A stretch of DNA of 33,416 nucleotides from Coemansia sp. RSA 1804. Taxonomy: Eukaryota; Kickxellomycota; Kickxellomycetes; Kickxellales; Kickxellaceae. Below, in pieces: positions 11,301 through 18,991 of this stretch. The position numbers and the translations under genes are program-made. How positions within the stretch are numbered: position 1 is the stretch's first letter; each line of letters begins with the position of its first letter. The notes under the pieces were generated by a model. It made no database searches, was not told where the DNA came from, and saw only the letters and a list, made by a program, of their open reading frames with translations. The stretch covers positions 1 through 33,416 of the forward strand of contig JANBTH010000122.1 in the NCBI GenBank assembly GCA_027578815.1. The letters are read 5' to 3'.

Positions 11301-14300
11301 CTGTAGCAATGCAGTGTCTTATTGGTCTTGGCTTGAATAGCCTTATTTTGGGAGACCACCGAAGGGCTGCAAAGTATTTCCAACAAATTGACGGTCGTTG
11401 CGAACCCGGAGTGCTTCCAAATCACATTGAGCTTACATCCAAAGTTGCACATTCCTTTTTTCAACTTGCGTGTGGTGATTTGTCCGCTAGTGCTGAATCC
11501 ATGGCTCAGGCAAGCGCTCTTGCGCGCAGATCGCTTACCGAGAACACATCAGGTAGATTAGCCATATCGAAGCGCCGATCAGTGAACCCAGAGATGCTTG
11601 TTCTCTTCTCCAAGGCTTCGTTTACATACTCGGTCATGGCGCTAAAGCGCGGTGATCTTGCAGATTCGGTTAACTTTGGGCTTCATAGCTATCGCATACT
11701 CTATTCGCTGCTAAAGTCACTGTTGCTTTCACACAAGAGATCGCTCAGCAAGTCTACCAGAAGATTTCAAGATTCTAACAGAATTGAGCCAGAAGATGAC
11801 CCGTTTTCAGACTCTAAATCCGACAAGCCCAATGAAGATGAAACGCTGGACGACCAGGAAAAGAGCGATGCCGAGTTTTTGGCGTTCAGCAGCAACTGGG
11901 AGCTGCAGCGTCTCTTGATCGACAGTTTGGCTCATTTGTCTGAGATATACTCGGTTCGTGGAAGTGTCAAGGAGGCAGAATATTTCCTCAACAAGGGTTT
12001 GGAAATCACGTCCCAGCTTAATGCGCCGTTCCAGGAAAGCTTTATGCGTCTACGGGAAGCAGATATACTCTCGCGAAAGGGACTTTGGGACGAGTGCGCC
12101 ACTTCCTTAAGTAAGCTTTACAAGACAGCGACGGATGATTTTCCAAGTGGATTGATCACCGCTGTTGATGCACTAGTGACTGAGGGCGATGCTTGGAGAC
12201 GCTGTGGCATGCCCAGTCAAGCACAGGCGGCTTACTTGCGAGCCAAGAAGATTGTGACATGTATATCTGAGGACGAGCTTGATAGAGACACACGGGCGAT
12301 TCCTGTAAGAATAGATGAGGACACTCCTAGAATTGAACGCATAATCAGCAGGCTAGGACGTTTTGAGATATCGAATGACAGCAGCAACGATTTGGCTAAC
12401 AGAGCTGGTAGGGAAATTCCCGATCTTGTCGCTGCTCTGCAAGAAGACATTGGTATACGCCAGAAGCTGCTTTCAGTTCTCGATGGTCTTTCTAAAGATG
12501 CTGTTTCCAAGGGAGATTTAAAATATAAAGTAGTAGGAGTCTCTTCCGATCGTGCCGTTGATCAGAGGTCTGAATACCTGCTAATGCAAGCGAATATACT
12601 ATTTCTGGAGCTTCAGAGCATTCTTGAAGCGGATGACTCCTTCAATATGGTGTTCAAGTCGGCGTTTGTTTTTCCCGCCCTACAACGCTCACGGGCACAG
12701 AAACCGCGCAAAGGGACTCTAAAGGCAAATATCAAAACCAAGCTGGCGATGCTTGATACTCTTCTCACATCGGCATTAGAAACGGTTGTTTCTGTTGGCT
12801 CAGCGCACTGTGTGCACAGCTTGTCACATCTCCTTGTGCTTGTAAAGGCCGTTGCTTCGGCCTTTGGATTCGATAGTGCGCAAGAAGACTCCAATATGCT
12901 GCATCACACGCTGTCTCGGATTATAGATGGAGCAAAGAACATAACAGTCGTACGGGAAGCTGTGGATGCATTGCAACGTAAGGACGAACCTATTTCTGCG
13001 CAGATTAATTCCTGGCCGTCTGAAACCATTGGAGGCAAGAAAGAAAATGAAATATCGTCATCTAGAACAAACGCCATTGACTCGAGGGATACACTTAGTT
13101 GCTCCCCTGTCCGGTTTGGTATTGATTCCAACAAGCCGTCTTCAATGGACCAGCTTCCTTTGTCTTTCGGTATGTTGGGCGACGAAACATCCTCTGTCTC
13201 GCCATTTGCTGACTACGATGTCCTCAAGCGGGCAGCCGATGGAAAGCGTGCTACTTCTGACTGGATGTCTAATAATTCCAATGCTGCAGAAGACGACACT
13301 TCACTGGAAAGGCTTCTTCCATCGTCGTGGGTAGTGTGCGGGATATCTATTCATCATAGCAGCAACATGCTTCTTATTACGCGATATGAAAGAGAGCGTG
13401 AGCCGATTACCGCGTGTCTGCCAATGCGTGAGATCAACGTGGATCTAGAGAATATTGCTTTACTTGAAACCGAGGACACTGCCACAGCAAGCGTTTTTGA
13501 CAGCGTGAATAAGAACATTGCGGCGATAATCGATGCTTCGGACAAATCGATGAGGGTTGGAAAGGATTGCAGCACTGAGGCGGAGAAGCGCACTTGGTGG
13601 GAGCAACGTACAGCTCTCGACCGCCAACTTGGGACTATTCTACGTAACATCCAGAGCGAGTGGTTGGGCGGCTTTCATTCCCTTCTGAATCCGGCAGATA
13701 TCTTTGGAGCTGCCGTGGACACTGACGATTCAGAAAAGACCGTTGCACTGCTAAGAGAGGATATACAGACATGCATTCATGGTCTGCTTCCGAAATCATT
13801 TGCCACAAAGGCAAAGGCAATTGAATTGACAAGCCAGCTTTGCAATCTTGTGCTTCATGTTGCTATGCTGGATGAGGATGGCAAAGAGACTGACAGAGAA
13901 CGTGGCAACGGCGGCGGTGATAGCGGCGGTGAGTGGCTAGACGTCTGTGCTATGCTATGGGATGTGTATAGCTATCAAGGAGCCGCCCCGCAGTGCACCG
14001 ATGACGATCTTTCCAAACTTGCAACAGAGCTTAAGCAGGTTCTCGACAATCATATTAGGACGCATGGCCTGCAGTCGATGCCAACCAGAAAGGCAGAAGC
14101 CAAGCAGCGGCATCTAATTCTGACATTGGACAAGTACGCTCAGCAGATTCCTTGGGAGAGCCTGCCATGTCTCCGTGATTGTCCTGTCTCGCGAATGCCA
14201 TCTGTAGCTTTTATCAAGCACCGCTTGGTTGCAATGAACAAGGGATTTAATTCCCAACATTCGAAACTATCAGATACATTATCTGGAAAGGGACTTTATG

Positions 14301-15118
14301 ACACTGGATTGTTTTCTGATTTGGATATTCGCAAGCCGCTATTTTCAGACTCACTGGTCCAGCCAGATATGCACCAGTCAACGGATATATCTAGCACGCC
14401 TTCGACTTCTGCGCTGCCATTTGGAAAAGACGGTCGAGATATCTCTGACATAGATAATAGTATGGACGGCGATTCTCCTGGAGTGCGGGTTGATGGGTCG
14501 CGTGTGTTTTATGTTCTTAACCCCGAAGGCGACCTTCACCGCACACAGGAGAACTTTGAAGGTTTTGTGTGTGGACAGCAAGGATGGCGCGGCATAGTCG
14601 GGCGGCGTCCAATGAACCATGAGTGTGAGTATGGCCTGTCTGCAAATGATATATTTGTGTACTTTGGACATGGTGGTGCTGAGGCATACATCCAGCGAAC
14701 ACAAGTACGCGGCCTTCGTCGCTGCGCTGTTGCACTGCTGCTCGGATGCAGCAGCGGCCGTTTGAAGCCTGCTGGGGAATACGATGCACTTGGCACAGCA
14801 ATGGACTACATGATCGGGGGCTGTCCAGCACTTGTGGGCAATCTGTGGGATGTCGGCGACAAGGATATCGACCGGTTTGCAGCCAGTATGCTGCGCAAAT
14901 GGGGTTTAGCGCGTTTCTCTGATGGAACCATCGAGGTTGGATACGAGCCGGCGTGCGATGCCAATGGCAAACAGAAAGACGGCAATGGTGGCATCTCAGA
15001 CGACAGCAACGCTTTGTCGCTCACCGAGGCGGTTTGCAACGCTCGAAAGGCGTGTCGGATGCCTTTTCTGACTGGTGCTGCACCTGTTGTATATGGACTT
15101 CCCGTCTATCTGTCTTGA
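8351..15118 (+). CDS. Separase (peptidase C50)
   Basis: One continuous 2255-residue frame without introns. The frame is open upstream to 8222 but the first ATG is 8351 (MQDVLLDSF), preceded by hydrophobic chance-like sequence, so 8351 is chosen. Separase is the caspase-like cysteine protease that cleaves the cohesin kleisin at anaphase onset, held in check by securin. The catalytic dyad is visible: H2107 in VYFGHGGAE and C2133 in LLGCSSG, followed by the GNLWDVGDKDIDRF block. Most of the protein (about 1-1800) is alpha-helical repeat of TPR-like type (for example the AYQANGDFDRAATTYARAV stretch). Low-complexity stretches occur near 160-230 and an acidic/Ser-rich one near 1130-1175. A Ser-rich stretch near 1960-2045 splits the protease domain just before FYVLNPEGDL. 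No securin candidate was recognised nearby. Confidence 0.96.
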   Translation: MQDVLLDSFRTFTKCDQSAEEIALKRLALVAAGSRAKIGRAEVEFALGLVNQTNKLFSKGASDIRKHCDAQGPGGPEREAIQRTVRVVIAAFKFLHANRGIAGFSALALEKTMSNFLTACTNAHVGLWAWEGLVFLRKLLLEHANSHIVAPAGTNGRPRQKGSSDTARGSHVEQQEKQLSGTAATLVSTRPVRKPASRLKKEMSPSNHGGTSDSSSLVGAEGIAIGMRRLSMNKQASSEESKVSEIHFPLKHCQSDLAFNTLVITLLCNMLRALSLSPKSQLAQKHIRSLAQRQNSVLDWCLRVREMDRDSMDPFLGVCFRAYYALGSGSGGQHLAIRLLGILAYANTSKRDFRELLKYAARGAALALGSASSTISNVDCVLLHKQVAQYYASIFEHVSPLLTSASVSPELVEFCHSMAQSRQNSGDLKGSIVAVQYIAMCGQQEDERKDSCASLIARILVWDILVRDALLRGLMDTEIESVVGGFVELVEHAIDGDLRHTLAVWNSLALCADIIRRVARNVYTELRQGKTEDLQLQASKATVLALGVATRIYDVYIARGAASKAESAGGTSIAVLLSHSAESSLVLIQLALQFLEHDRDVQAEIEKHSDRLLKVCEDEKCNSDYLRNHSTVFFNRGASLYQLKIYSQAAQAIERAIDSLSQWFVLSMAKKQPTGDVFGQICKRYEVAASAYQANGDFDRAATTYARAVSLIVSHFPDQIRSVITTADQKKNGMLPPYSSLWSNSAQVEKLALFVDRYVRMCAGRLQKDAEETHAMLSLQTYMVDSLPIDRQLRGWLYELEAFYLRPFVNSATIHISNVRVAHLENALHAYGDLCPLGYARCLVELAKINRDSRNVDMCLDRLHAAVEIAKGLSEDCVYSLMTIAECYAWQGIVEIEKRASGLPYAISTALRLWTLIQRICSVPTEKEGILVLDSGCMREAVDLMILTTDLLMSRRLYSQSALILSVALDICATCEKADKTWVPVAMQCLIGLGLNSLILGDHRRAAKYFQQIDGRCEPGVLPNHIELTSKVAHSFFQLACGDLSASAESMAQASALARRSLTENTSGRLAISKRRSVNPEMLVLFSKASFTYSVMALKRGDLADSVNFGLHSYRILYSLLKSLLLSHKRSLSKSTRRFQDSNRIEPEDDPFSDSKSDKPNEDETLDDQEKSDAEFLAFSSNWELQRLLIDSLAHLSEIYSVRGSVKEAEYFLNKGLEITSQLNAPFQESFMRLREADILSRKGLWDECATSLSKLYKTATDDFPSGLITAVDALVTEGDAWRRCGMPSQAQAAYLRAKKIVTCISEDELDRDTRAIPVRIDEDTPRIERIISRLGRFEISNDSSNDLANRAGREIPDLVAALQEDIGIRQKLLSVLDGLSKDAVSKGDLKYKVVGVSSDRAVDQRSEYLLMQANILFLELQSILEADDSFNMVFKSAFVFPALQRSRAQKPRKGTLKANIKTKLAMLDTLLTSALETVVSVGSAHCVHSLSHLLVLVKAVASAFGFDSAQEDSNMLHHTLSRIIDGAKNITVVREAVDALQRKDEPISAQINSWPSETIGGKKENEISSSRTNAIDSRDTLSCSPVRFGIDSNKPSSMDQLPLSFGMLGDETSSVSPFADYDVLKRAADGKRATSDWMSNNSNAAEDDTSLERLLPSSWVVCGISIHHSSNMLLITRYEREREPITACLPMREINVDLENIALLETEDTATASVFDSVNKNIAAIIDASDKSMRVGKDCSTEAEKRTWWEQRTALDRQLGTILRNIQSEWLGGFHSLLNPADIFGAAVDTDDSEKTVALLREDIQTCIHGLLPKSFATKAKAIELTSQLCNLVLHVAMLDEDGKETDRERGNGGGDSGGEWLDVCAMLWDVYSYQGAAPQCTDDDLSKLATELKQVLDNHIRTHGLQSMPTRKAEAKQRHLILTLDKYAQQIPWESLPCLRDCPVSRMPSVAFIKHRLVAMNKGFNSQHSKLSDTLSGKGLYDTGLFSDLDIRKPLFSDSLVQPDMHQSTDISSTPSTSALPFGKDGRDISDIDNSMDGDSPGVRVDGSRVFYVLNPEGDLHRTQENFEGFVCGQQGWRGIVGRRPMNHECEYGLSANDIFVYFGHGGAEAYIQRTQVRGLRRCAVALLLGCSSGRLKPAGEYDALGTAMDYMIGGCPALVGNLWDVGDKDIDRFAASMLRKWGLARFSDGTIEVGYEPACDANGKQKDGNGGISDDSNALSLTEAVCNARKACRMPFLTGAAPVVYGLPVYLS

Positions 15119-15325
15119 ATCTATGAAAGTGGTTTTTAATCTTTTAAGGAATATAATGGTAATTTCCATATTCTCTAACCAATGGCTATTCCTTTTGAAT
15201 AGATAGATTGAGCTTTCAAATGACATGTCTTTTTCTCATTTTTAATTAAATTCTGAACTCTATCACATTGAAGGAAACTGGTCTCTCATTCTTTCTCATT
15301 TCTAATTGCCATAAAAATAGAAATC
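15119..15325. other. AT-rich 3' flank of separase
   Basis: This holds the presumed separase 3' UTR and the start of the AT-rich island. The string around 15229-15246 (TTTCTCATTTTTAATT) recurs in near-identical form at about 15291-15306, a short local duplication at ~60-nt distance. No gene was seen. Confidence 0.4.
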
Positions 15326-15460
15326 GGAAACATAAATTCTCCCCTTTTCCCCCCAAATGCAGAAATGACCACATAATTACTTCATTTGAATTTTCATATT
15401 ATATGAAAGTATGTTTCCAAAATAATATATAAACGTGGAGAGGCCGACATGTAGCAGACC
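15326..15460 (+). promoter_or_regulatory. Promoter of small gene A, shared with gene B
   Basis: It contains GGAAACAT (15326-15333), TTCATTTGAA (15381-15390), a 17-nt inverted repeat (15392-15408), TATATAAA (15426-15433) and a GTGGAGAGGCCG...TGTAGCAGACC segment that probably covers the transcription start. The same elements in the same order stand before gene B, with exactly 17 nt between inverted repeat and TATA in both copies. ATG lies 128 nt after the start of TATA. Confidence 0.7.
15392..15408. promoter_or_regulatory. Inverted repeat TTTCATAT-T-ATATGAAA (copy A)
   Basis: A perfect 8-bp inverted repeat with one central base, 17 nt upstream of the TATA box of gene A. The identical 17-mer stands at the same distance before gene B. 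Symmetry and fixed placement fit a site for a dimeric DNA-binding protein; the factor is unknown. Confidence 0.6.
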
Positions 15461-15553
15461 TCTATTTCGTGTTTTCATCCAATTCTACAGCTTCTGAAAT
15501 TGTTCTGTCTATAACACTACATATTATTTAACCAACCCCTATTATCAATAAAA

Positions 15554-15748
15554 ATGGCGGACACTAGAATCCCAGCTCCCAAAGATAGCAAGGCGCGACC
15601 AAGAGTCTATTCTCCAACAACTAGCTATACCCGAGCTATGTTCGGAAACCAGTCTCAAACTGGTAACACAGAGCAACAAGGTAACAGCAGTTGTGCGAGT
15701 GCAAGCAACCCGCCTCTCTCAACTATCCCTAGCGATAAAACGAGTTAG
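15554..15748 (+). CDS. Small Ser/Thr/Pro-rich, apparently disordered protein (gene A)
   Basis: 64 residues from ATG 15554 to TAG, no intron. I do not recognise the protein. It has no signal peptide, no hydrophobic segment and one Cys; it is rich in Ser, Thr, Pro, Asn and Lys/Arg, as in disordered proteins. Support for being a real gene comes from context: a good TATA box and leader, an A-rich start context (ATCAATAAAAATGG) identical to that of gene B, and 3' flanks similar to gene B. The coding part aligns only weakly with gene B (PKDSKARPR against KPDDARGR near residue 10, and a GNSSCASAS against GSGSCSHSS stretch near the end). Function unknown. Confidence 0.6.
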   Translation: MADTRIPAPKDSKARPRVYSPTTSYTRAMFGNQSQTGNTEQQGNSSCASASNPPLSTIPSDKTS

Positions 15749-15858
15749 AAGCAGATTATAGTAAATGAGGAAGCACTTTTGCTACCATTCATTAGCTTTA
15801 AGTAGTAAATATTAACAAGAAAGCCAAAAACATACATGAGACAATTTGCAGTACTCCG

Positions 15859-15916
15859 TATGAAGAGTACTTTACAGTCGCATTTTCTGTTGTGGCCAGG
15901 GTGCACAAGCTGGGTT
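15859..15916. repeat. Conserved 3' flank of duplication unit A
   Basis: This 58-nt block, starting TATGAAGAGTAC and ending AAGCTGGGTT, aligns with 16741-16797 after gene B at roughly 70% by eye. A matching stretch directly after the stop codons (TAGAAGCA... GCACTTTTG) and a GTAAATATTAACA string also occur in both flanks. This shows the duplicated unit runs from about 15326 to 15916. Confidence 0.65.
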
Positions 15917-15929
15917 AAAATTTATATGA

Positions 15930-15967
15930 GAATAATGTAAATAGCGGGTGGTTGTCATGTAGCAGAC
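15930..15967 (+). repeat. Possible relic of a further promoter copy
   Basis: The string CATGTAGCAGAC (15956-15967) is identical to 15448-15459 just below the TATA box of gene A, and is preceded by TGTAAATAGCGGGTGG, which loosely matches the TATATAAA-GTGGAGA part. No gene follows. It may be the remains of an extra unit between A and B. A weaker resemblance stands at about 17020-17040. Confidence 0.35.
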
Positions 15968-16165
15968 ATATGCTACATTTTTCATAGTTTTCTATTTTTT
16001 ACACACAAGCTACTATAAGAATGATTATTTTCAAACAAGAGCAAAGAGTTTCCATTGATAATATGTAAGTAAAACATACTGTTTATACATACACTTGTTC
16101 CATTACGCATAAACGTTATAATCTAATCAAATCAGATTAGCACAACAAAAGTGGAAATAGAAATT
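15968..16165. other. AT-rich spacer between small genes A and B
   Basis: No gene was seen. A 6-bp inverted repeat, TAATCT (16119-16124) and AGATTA (16134-16139) with a 9-nt loop, is present; its meaning is unknown. Confidence 0.4.
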
Positions 16166-16311
16166 GGAAACATCGATTTACCCAATCCTTCCCAGAAAAG
16201 AAAAAGATACAGGCATAATCAGATAATTTTTTCATTTAGAATTTCATATTATATGAAAGAATGTCTCCCGAAGAGTATATAAATGTGGAGAAGCCGGAAT
16301 GTAGCAGGCAG
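16166..16311 (+). promoter_or_regulatory. Promoter of small gene B, shared with gene A
   Basis: GGAAACAT (16166-16173), TTCATTTAGA (16231-16240), the 17-nt inverted repeat (16242-16258), TATATAAA (16276-16283) and GTGGAGAAGCCG with TGTAGCAG follow the same order and nearly the same spacing as in gene A. ATG lies 125 nt after the start of TATA. Overall similarity to the gene A promoter is plain by eye. Confidence 0.7.
16242..16258. promoter_or_regulatory. Inverted repeat TTTCATAT-T-ATATGAAA (copy B)
   Basis: Identical to the copy at 15392-15408, again exactly 17 nt before TATATAAA. Flanking bases have diverged more than the site itself, which suggests the site is kept by selection. Confidence 0.6.
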
Positions 16312-16400
16312 ACCTCTGTTTCCTTCCACCAATCCATAGGCTTTAATCTTTTTTGTCGTCAAACTATAGTGCATTTAACCAAAATATATTATCAATAAAA

Positions 16401-16631
16401 ATGGATGGAGGACGCGAATCACTCAAACCAGATGATGCAAGAGGAAGATTGTTAAGTCGGCCATCAACAGCACGTGATCCACGCTCAACAAGCAACATAA
16501 GCCAAGCAACAACACTTGTTGGTTCTAGAGGTCCAACTCCTAAGGGAAGCCCGAATAGAGGAAGTGATTATGAGTCCGGTAGCGGAGGCAGCGGGTCCTG
16601 TTCACACTCTTCTACAGGTGAACCAAAGTAG
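16401..16631 (+). CDS. Small Ser/Gly/Arg-rich, apparently disordered protein (gene B)
   Basis: 76 residues from ATG 16401 to TAG, no intron. The frame is open upstream to 16353 without an ATG. Not recognised. Composition is Ser/Gly/Arg/Pro-rich with a Gly/Ser run near the end (DYESGSGGSGSCSHSS), one Cys, no hydrophobic segment and no signal peptide. The start context (ATTATCAATAAAAATGG) is the same as in gene A. The gene sits in the second unit of a tandem duplication of about 600 nt per unit, ATG to ATG 847 nt. Coding similarity to gene A is much weaker than similarity of the flanks. Function unknown. Confidence 0.6.
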   Translation: MDGGRESLKPDDARGRLLSRPSTARDPRSTSNISQATTLVGSRGPTPKGSPNRGSDYESGSGGSGSCSHSSTGEPK

Positions 16632-17365
16632 AAGCATACTATCATAAAGTAGAATGCACTTTTGTCATTAGTTGTTTTACTTTTGGTTGTAAATATTAAC
16701 ACCTCCCAAGAACACAAATGAGATCATGTGTAGAACCCTATATGACAGGTATTTTACAGTTGTGTGTGCTATTGTGGTCGAGTTTGCAAGTTGGGTTTGA
16801 TTCCATGTGGGGATTGAATATCCGACTATTCCACAAGTACACTGCATTTATTATATGCTGTAAACGCAGCCAATTTGTGTGTCACAATGCCTTGGGGACA
16901 GCCAAAGACTTTTGAGACTGTGGATAGCCTACCCCAATGTAGTTTATAATGTAATGTATTTTGTTGCAAAATTAATAAGCACGTTTTATGTGTAAAGGCT
17001 AGAACATATAGTGTGGAATATGTAAATATAGGTGGTGTGCCACTGTGACAATATAACAAGGGAATAGGTCATAAAAGAGACTAGTACAGTTTAAATTAAT
17101 TAGAAATGTGACACAATTCCCCCTCCCCAAATATTTAAAAGTAGATTTCATTTACAAGAATTCCGCGATACTAGACTTTAAATGCATTTTTCTGGCTACT
17201 TAATAATGTAATGGCCGCAGCAAAATTAATGTCTGTTTTTAAGAGGTGGAGTGAGGCCTCCACTGTATATGCACAAATCGGAGATAGAAATATATTTTAC
17301 TCAATGGGTGACAGCAACATGACAATTGGGATTCACCGCACACTCATCTCTAAACGAAAAAAGGC
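16632..17365. other. AT-rich spacer between small genes B and C
   Basis: It includes the duplicated 3' flank (16741-16797, matching 15859-15916) and a weak promoter-like relic near 17020. Open frames at 16718-16915 and 17211-17438 look like chance: Cys/Trp-rich or without composition bias. No RNA gene was seen. Confidence 0.4.
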
Positions 17366-17478
17366 GGAAACATGGAAACACCACGTGCAACACCTCATTA
17401 TTGCTCCTCATATTGGGTACTTTTACATATTCATTTGAACATTTAGGAGGGGGAAAACAAGATATGTGACATATAAAT
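17366..17478 (+). promoter_or_regulatory. Diverged promoter of small gene C
   Basis: GGAAACAT (17366-17373), TTCATTTGAA (17430-17439) and ATATAAAT (17471-17478) occur in the same order as before genes A and B, with gaps of 64 and 41 nt between element starts (55 and 45 in A; 65 and 45 in B). The 17-nt inverted repeat is absent. A CACGTG palindrome lies at about 17382-17387. Confidence 0.45.
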
Positions 17479-17580
17479 CGAGGCTGTTTTTCCTCTTCTT
17501 CAAAACTGGAAGGTTTTGCTTTTGAAATTTGCACGTTGGATTATATATTTTCTTCTAATTAACATGATAAACTAGCTACA

Positions 17581-17802
17581 ATGTCGTTTTATACTTGTGG
17601 GCCTTCCACAACAGCATCAAGCGCTTCGTCGGTATTCTCAGCACGAGTGGGAAGATCCACCAATTCCACACCGGCCACCTCAAGAGAAAGCACTCCTGAC
17701 GGTAATAATGGCACGCAAAGGTGTAAGCAAGAGGACAAATCAAAAGACGAGAGTAAAAAGTCTCCGCCACCCGCTGGAGGCGCTGTATCCACAAAGACCT
17801 GA
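17581..17802 (+). CDS. Small Ser/Thr/Lys-rich, apparently disordered protein (gene C)
   Basis: 73 residues from ATG 17581 to TGA. Not recognised. The N-terminal half is Ser/Thr/Ala-rich (PSTTASSASSVFSARVGRS), followed by a charged Lys/Asp/Glu stretch (QEDKSKDESKKS) and a PPPAGG tail. It has two Cys and no hydrophobic segment. Composition, size, position in the same AT-rich island and the order of promoter elements link it to genes A and B, though the sequence is not clearly alignable. A minus-strand frame over the same bases (17589-17792) is taken as its shadow. Real gene status is moderately supported. Confidence 0.5.
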   Translation: MSFYTCGPSTTASSASSVFSARVGRSTNSTPATSRESTPDGNNGTQRCKQEDKSKDESKKSPPPAGGAVSTKT

Positions 17803-17947
17803 GCAGAATAGGCTTTAGAATAGAATTCAATAGAAAATGACAGCTAGAGTATTTTAATAAAGAATGACTGACATTATGTTTTCGTTATCAAAAAAAAAAC
17901 CAATACCATGGGGCTTATCATGTTACTTGTCCTCCCCCCCACTTTTT

Positions 17948-18991
17948 TCACTTTGTGCGCTTGGCAACCTTGTTCAAGAAGGCGGTGAAGACCTCTCTGG
18001 GAACCAGCGACTCGTCGACCTTGCTGATCTTGTCGTTCAGCTCGCTAATTGCGCTGTCCTCGTAGGCCTTGTAGACGCCCTCGATATCAAGCTCCCTGTA
18101 GAGCTCCTTGACGCGCAGGGCGTGGTCGGCGGGGGCCTTGCGGCCGTAGTTGTCGTTGAGGATGGTGCGCTGCTCGGGGGTGACGCGGTCGAGGGCCTGG
18201 ACGACAAGCCACGAGCACTTGTTGTCCTCGATATCGGTGCCGATCTTGCCGATGAAGTCGGGGTTGCCGTAGCAGTCCAGGTAGTCGTCCTGGATCTGGA
18301 AGTAGACGCCCAGGGGAACAAGGATGTCCCTGGCGGTCTGGAACACAGGCGAGTCGGCCGGGGTGCCGGTCATCAGCAGCGCCAAGGCCACGGGGAGGTA
18401 GAAGGAGTAGTACGCGGTCTTGTACTCGACGATGTAGCGGTGCTTCTGGATGGAGAAGCGGTCGAGGTTGACGTCGTTCTCGGGGGCGGTCAGCAGATCG
18501 ACCATCTGGCCAAGCTGGGTCTGGTACGAGGTCTCGTGAAGCAACTCAACCAGATCGACGTAGTAGGCCTCGGAGCGGAAGTACCGCTTCAGCAGCCGGT
18601 AGATGCACGACTCGAGGATAAACGAGTCGTTGATGGCCAGCATGCCAACGCCCTTGCACCGGTACCACGAGGGCTGGCCACGACGCGTGGGCGACTCGTC
18701 CATGATGTCGTCGGCGACCAGGAAAAACGACTGCAGCCACTCGACGGCCCATCCGAGCACCATGGCCTTTTCGTTGACATCTTCAGGCAGCTCTGTTTCG
18801 CCACGCATGATCTTGACGGTGTCGACCACTGAGAGTCCGCGGTTCATCTTGCCGCCCACCACGTTGTAGTCGATCACCTGCTTGATGCGCGAGATCATGT
18901 CGGGTGTCGCGCCGAACGACTCCAGCTCCGTCAGAATGACTTGCGTCAGCCGCGGGTGAAAGTCGAGGAATGCTGCGGGCGAGGTGGACAT
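17948..18991 (-). CDS. ERG20: Farnesyl diphosphate synthase
   Basis: 347 residues, one exon, start at the CAT of 18989-18991 (MSTSPAAFLDF). It condenses dimethylallyl/geranyl diphosphate with isopentenyl diphosphate to farnesyl diphosphate, feeding sterol, ubiquinone, dolichol and protein prenylation pathways. The first Asp-rich motif is DDIMD at 94-98 with an aromatic pair F89-F90 before it, the pattern that sets C15 chain length in eukaryotic FPPS. The second is DDYLD at 235-239 within GVYFQIQDDYLD. The RRGQPSWY substrate-binding block (103-110) is present. Length fits the family (~350). No N-terminal targeting signal is seen, so a cytosolic enzyme is expected. It is divergent from the UDP-glucose dehydrogenase-like gene. 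Confidence 0.96.
   Translation of the reverse strand: MSTSPAAFLDFHPRLTQVILTELESFGATPDMISRIKQVIDYNVVGGKMNRGLSVVDTVKIMRGETELPEDVNEKAMVLGWAVEWLQSFFLVADDIMDESPTRRGQPSWYRCKGVGMLAINDSFILESCIYRLLKRYFRSEAYYVDLVELLHETSYQTQLGQMVDLLTAPENDVNLDRFSIQKHRYIVEYKTAYYSFYLPVALALLMTGTPADSPVFQTARDILVPLGVYFQIQDDYLDCYGNPDFIGKIGTDIEDNKCSWLVVQALDRVTPEQRTILNDNYGRKAPADHALRVKELYRELDIEGVYKAYEDSAISELNDKISKVDESLVPREVFTAFLNKVAKRTK

Noticed and set aside
17211..17438. 75-residue frame upstream of small gene C
   Set aside because: It overlaps the promoter elements of gene C and has ordinary, unbiased composition unlike the neighbouring small genes.
17864..18832. 322-residue open frame antisense to farnesyl diphosphate synthase
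   Set aside because: Val/Leu/Gly/Asp-rich translation typical of an antisense shadow; the opposite strand carries all FPPS motifs.
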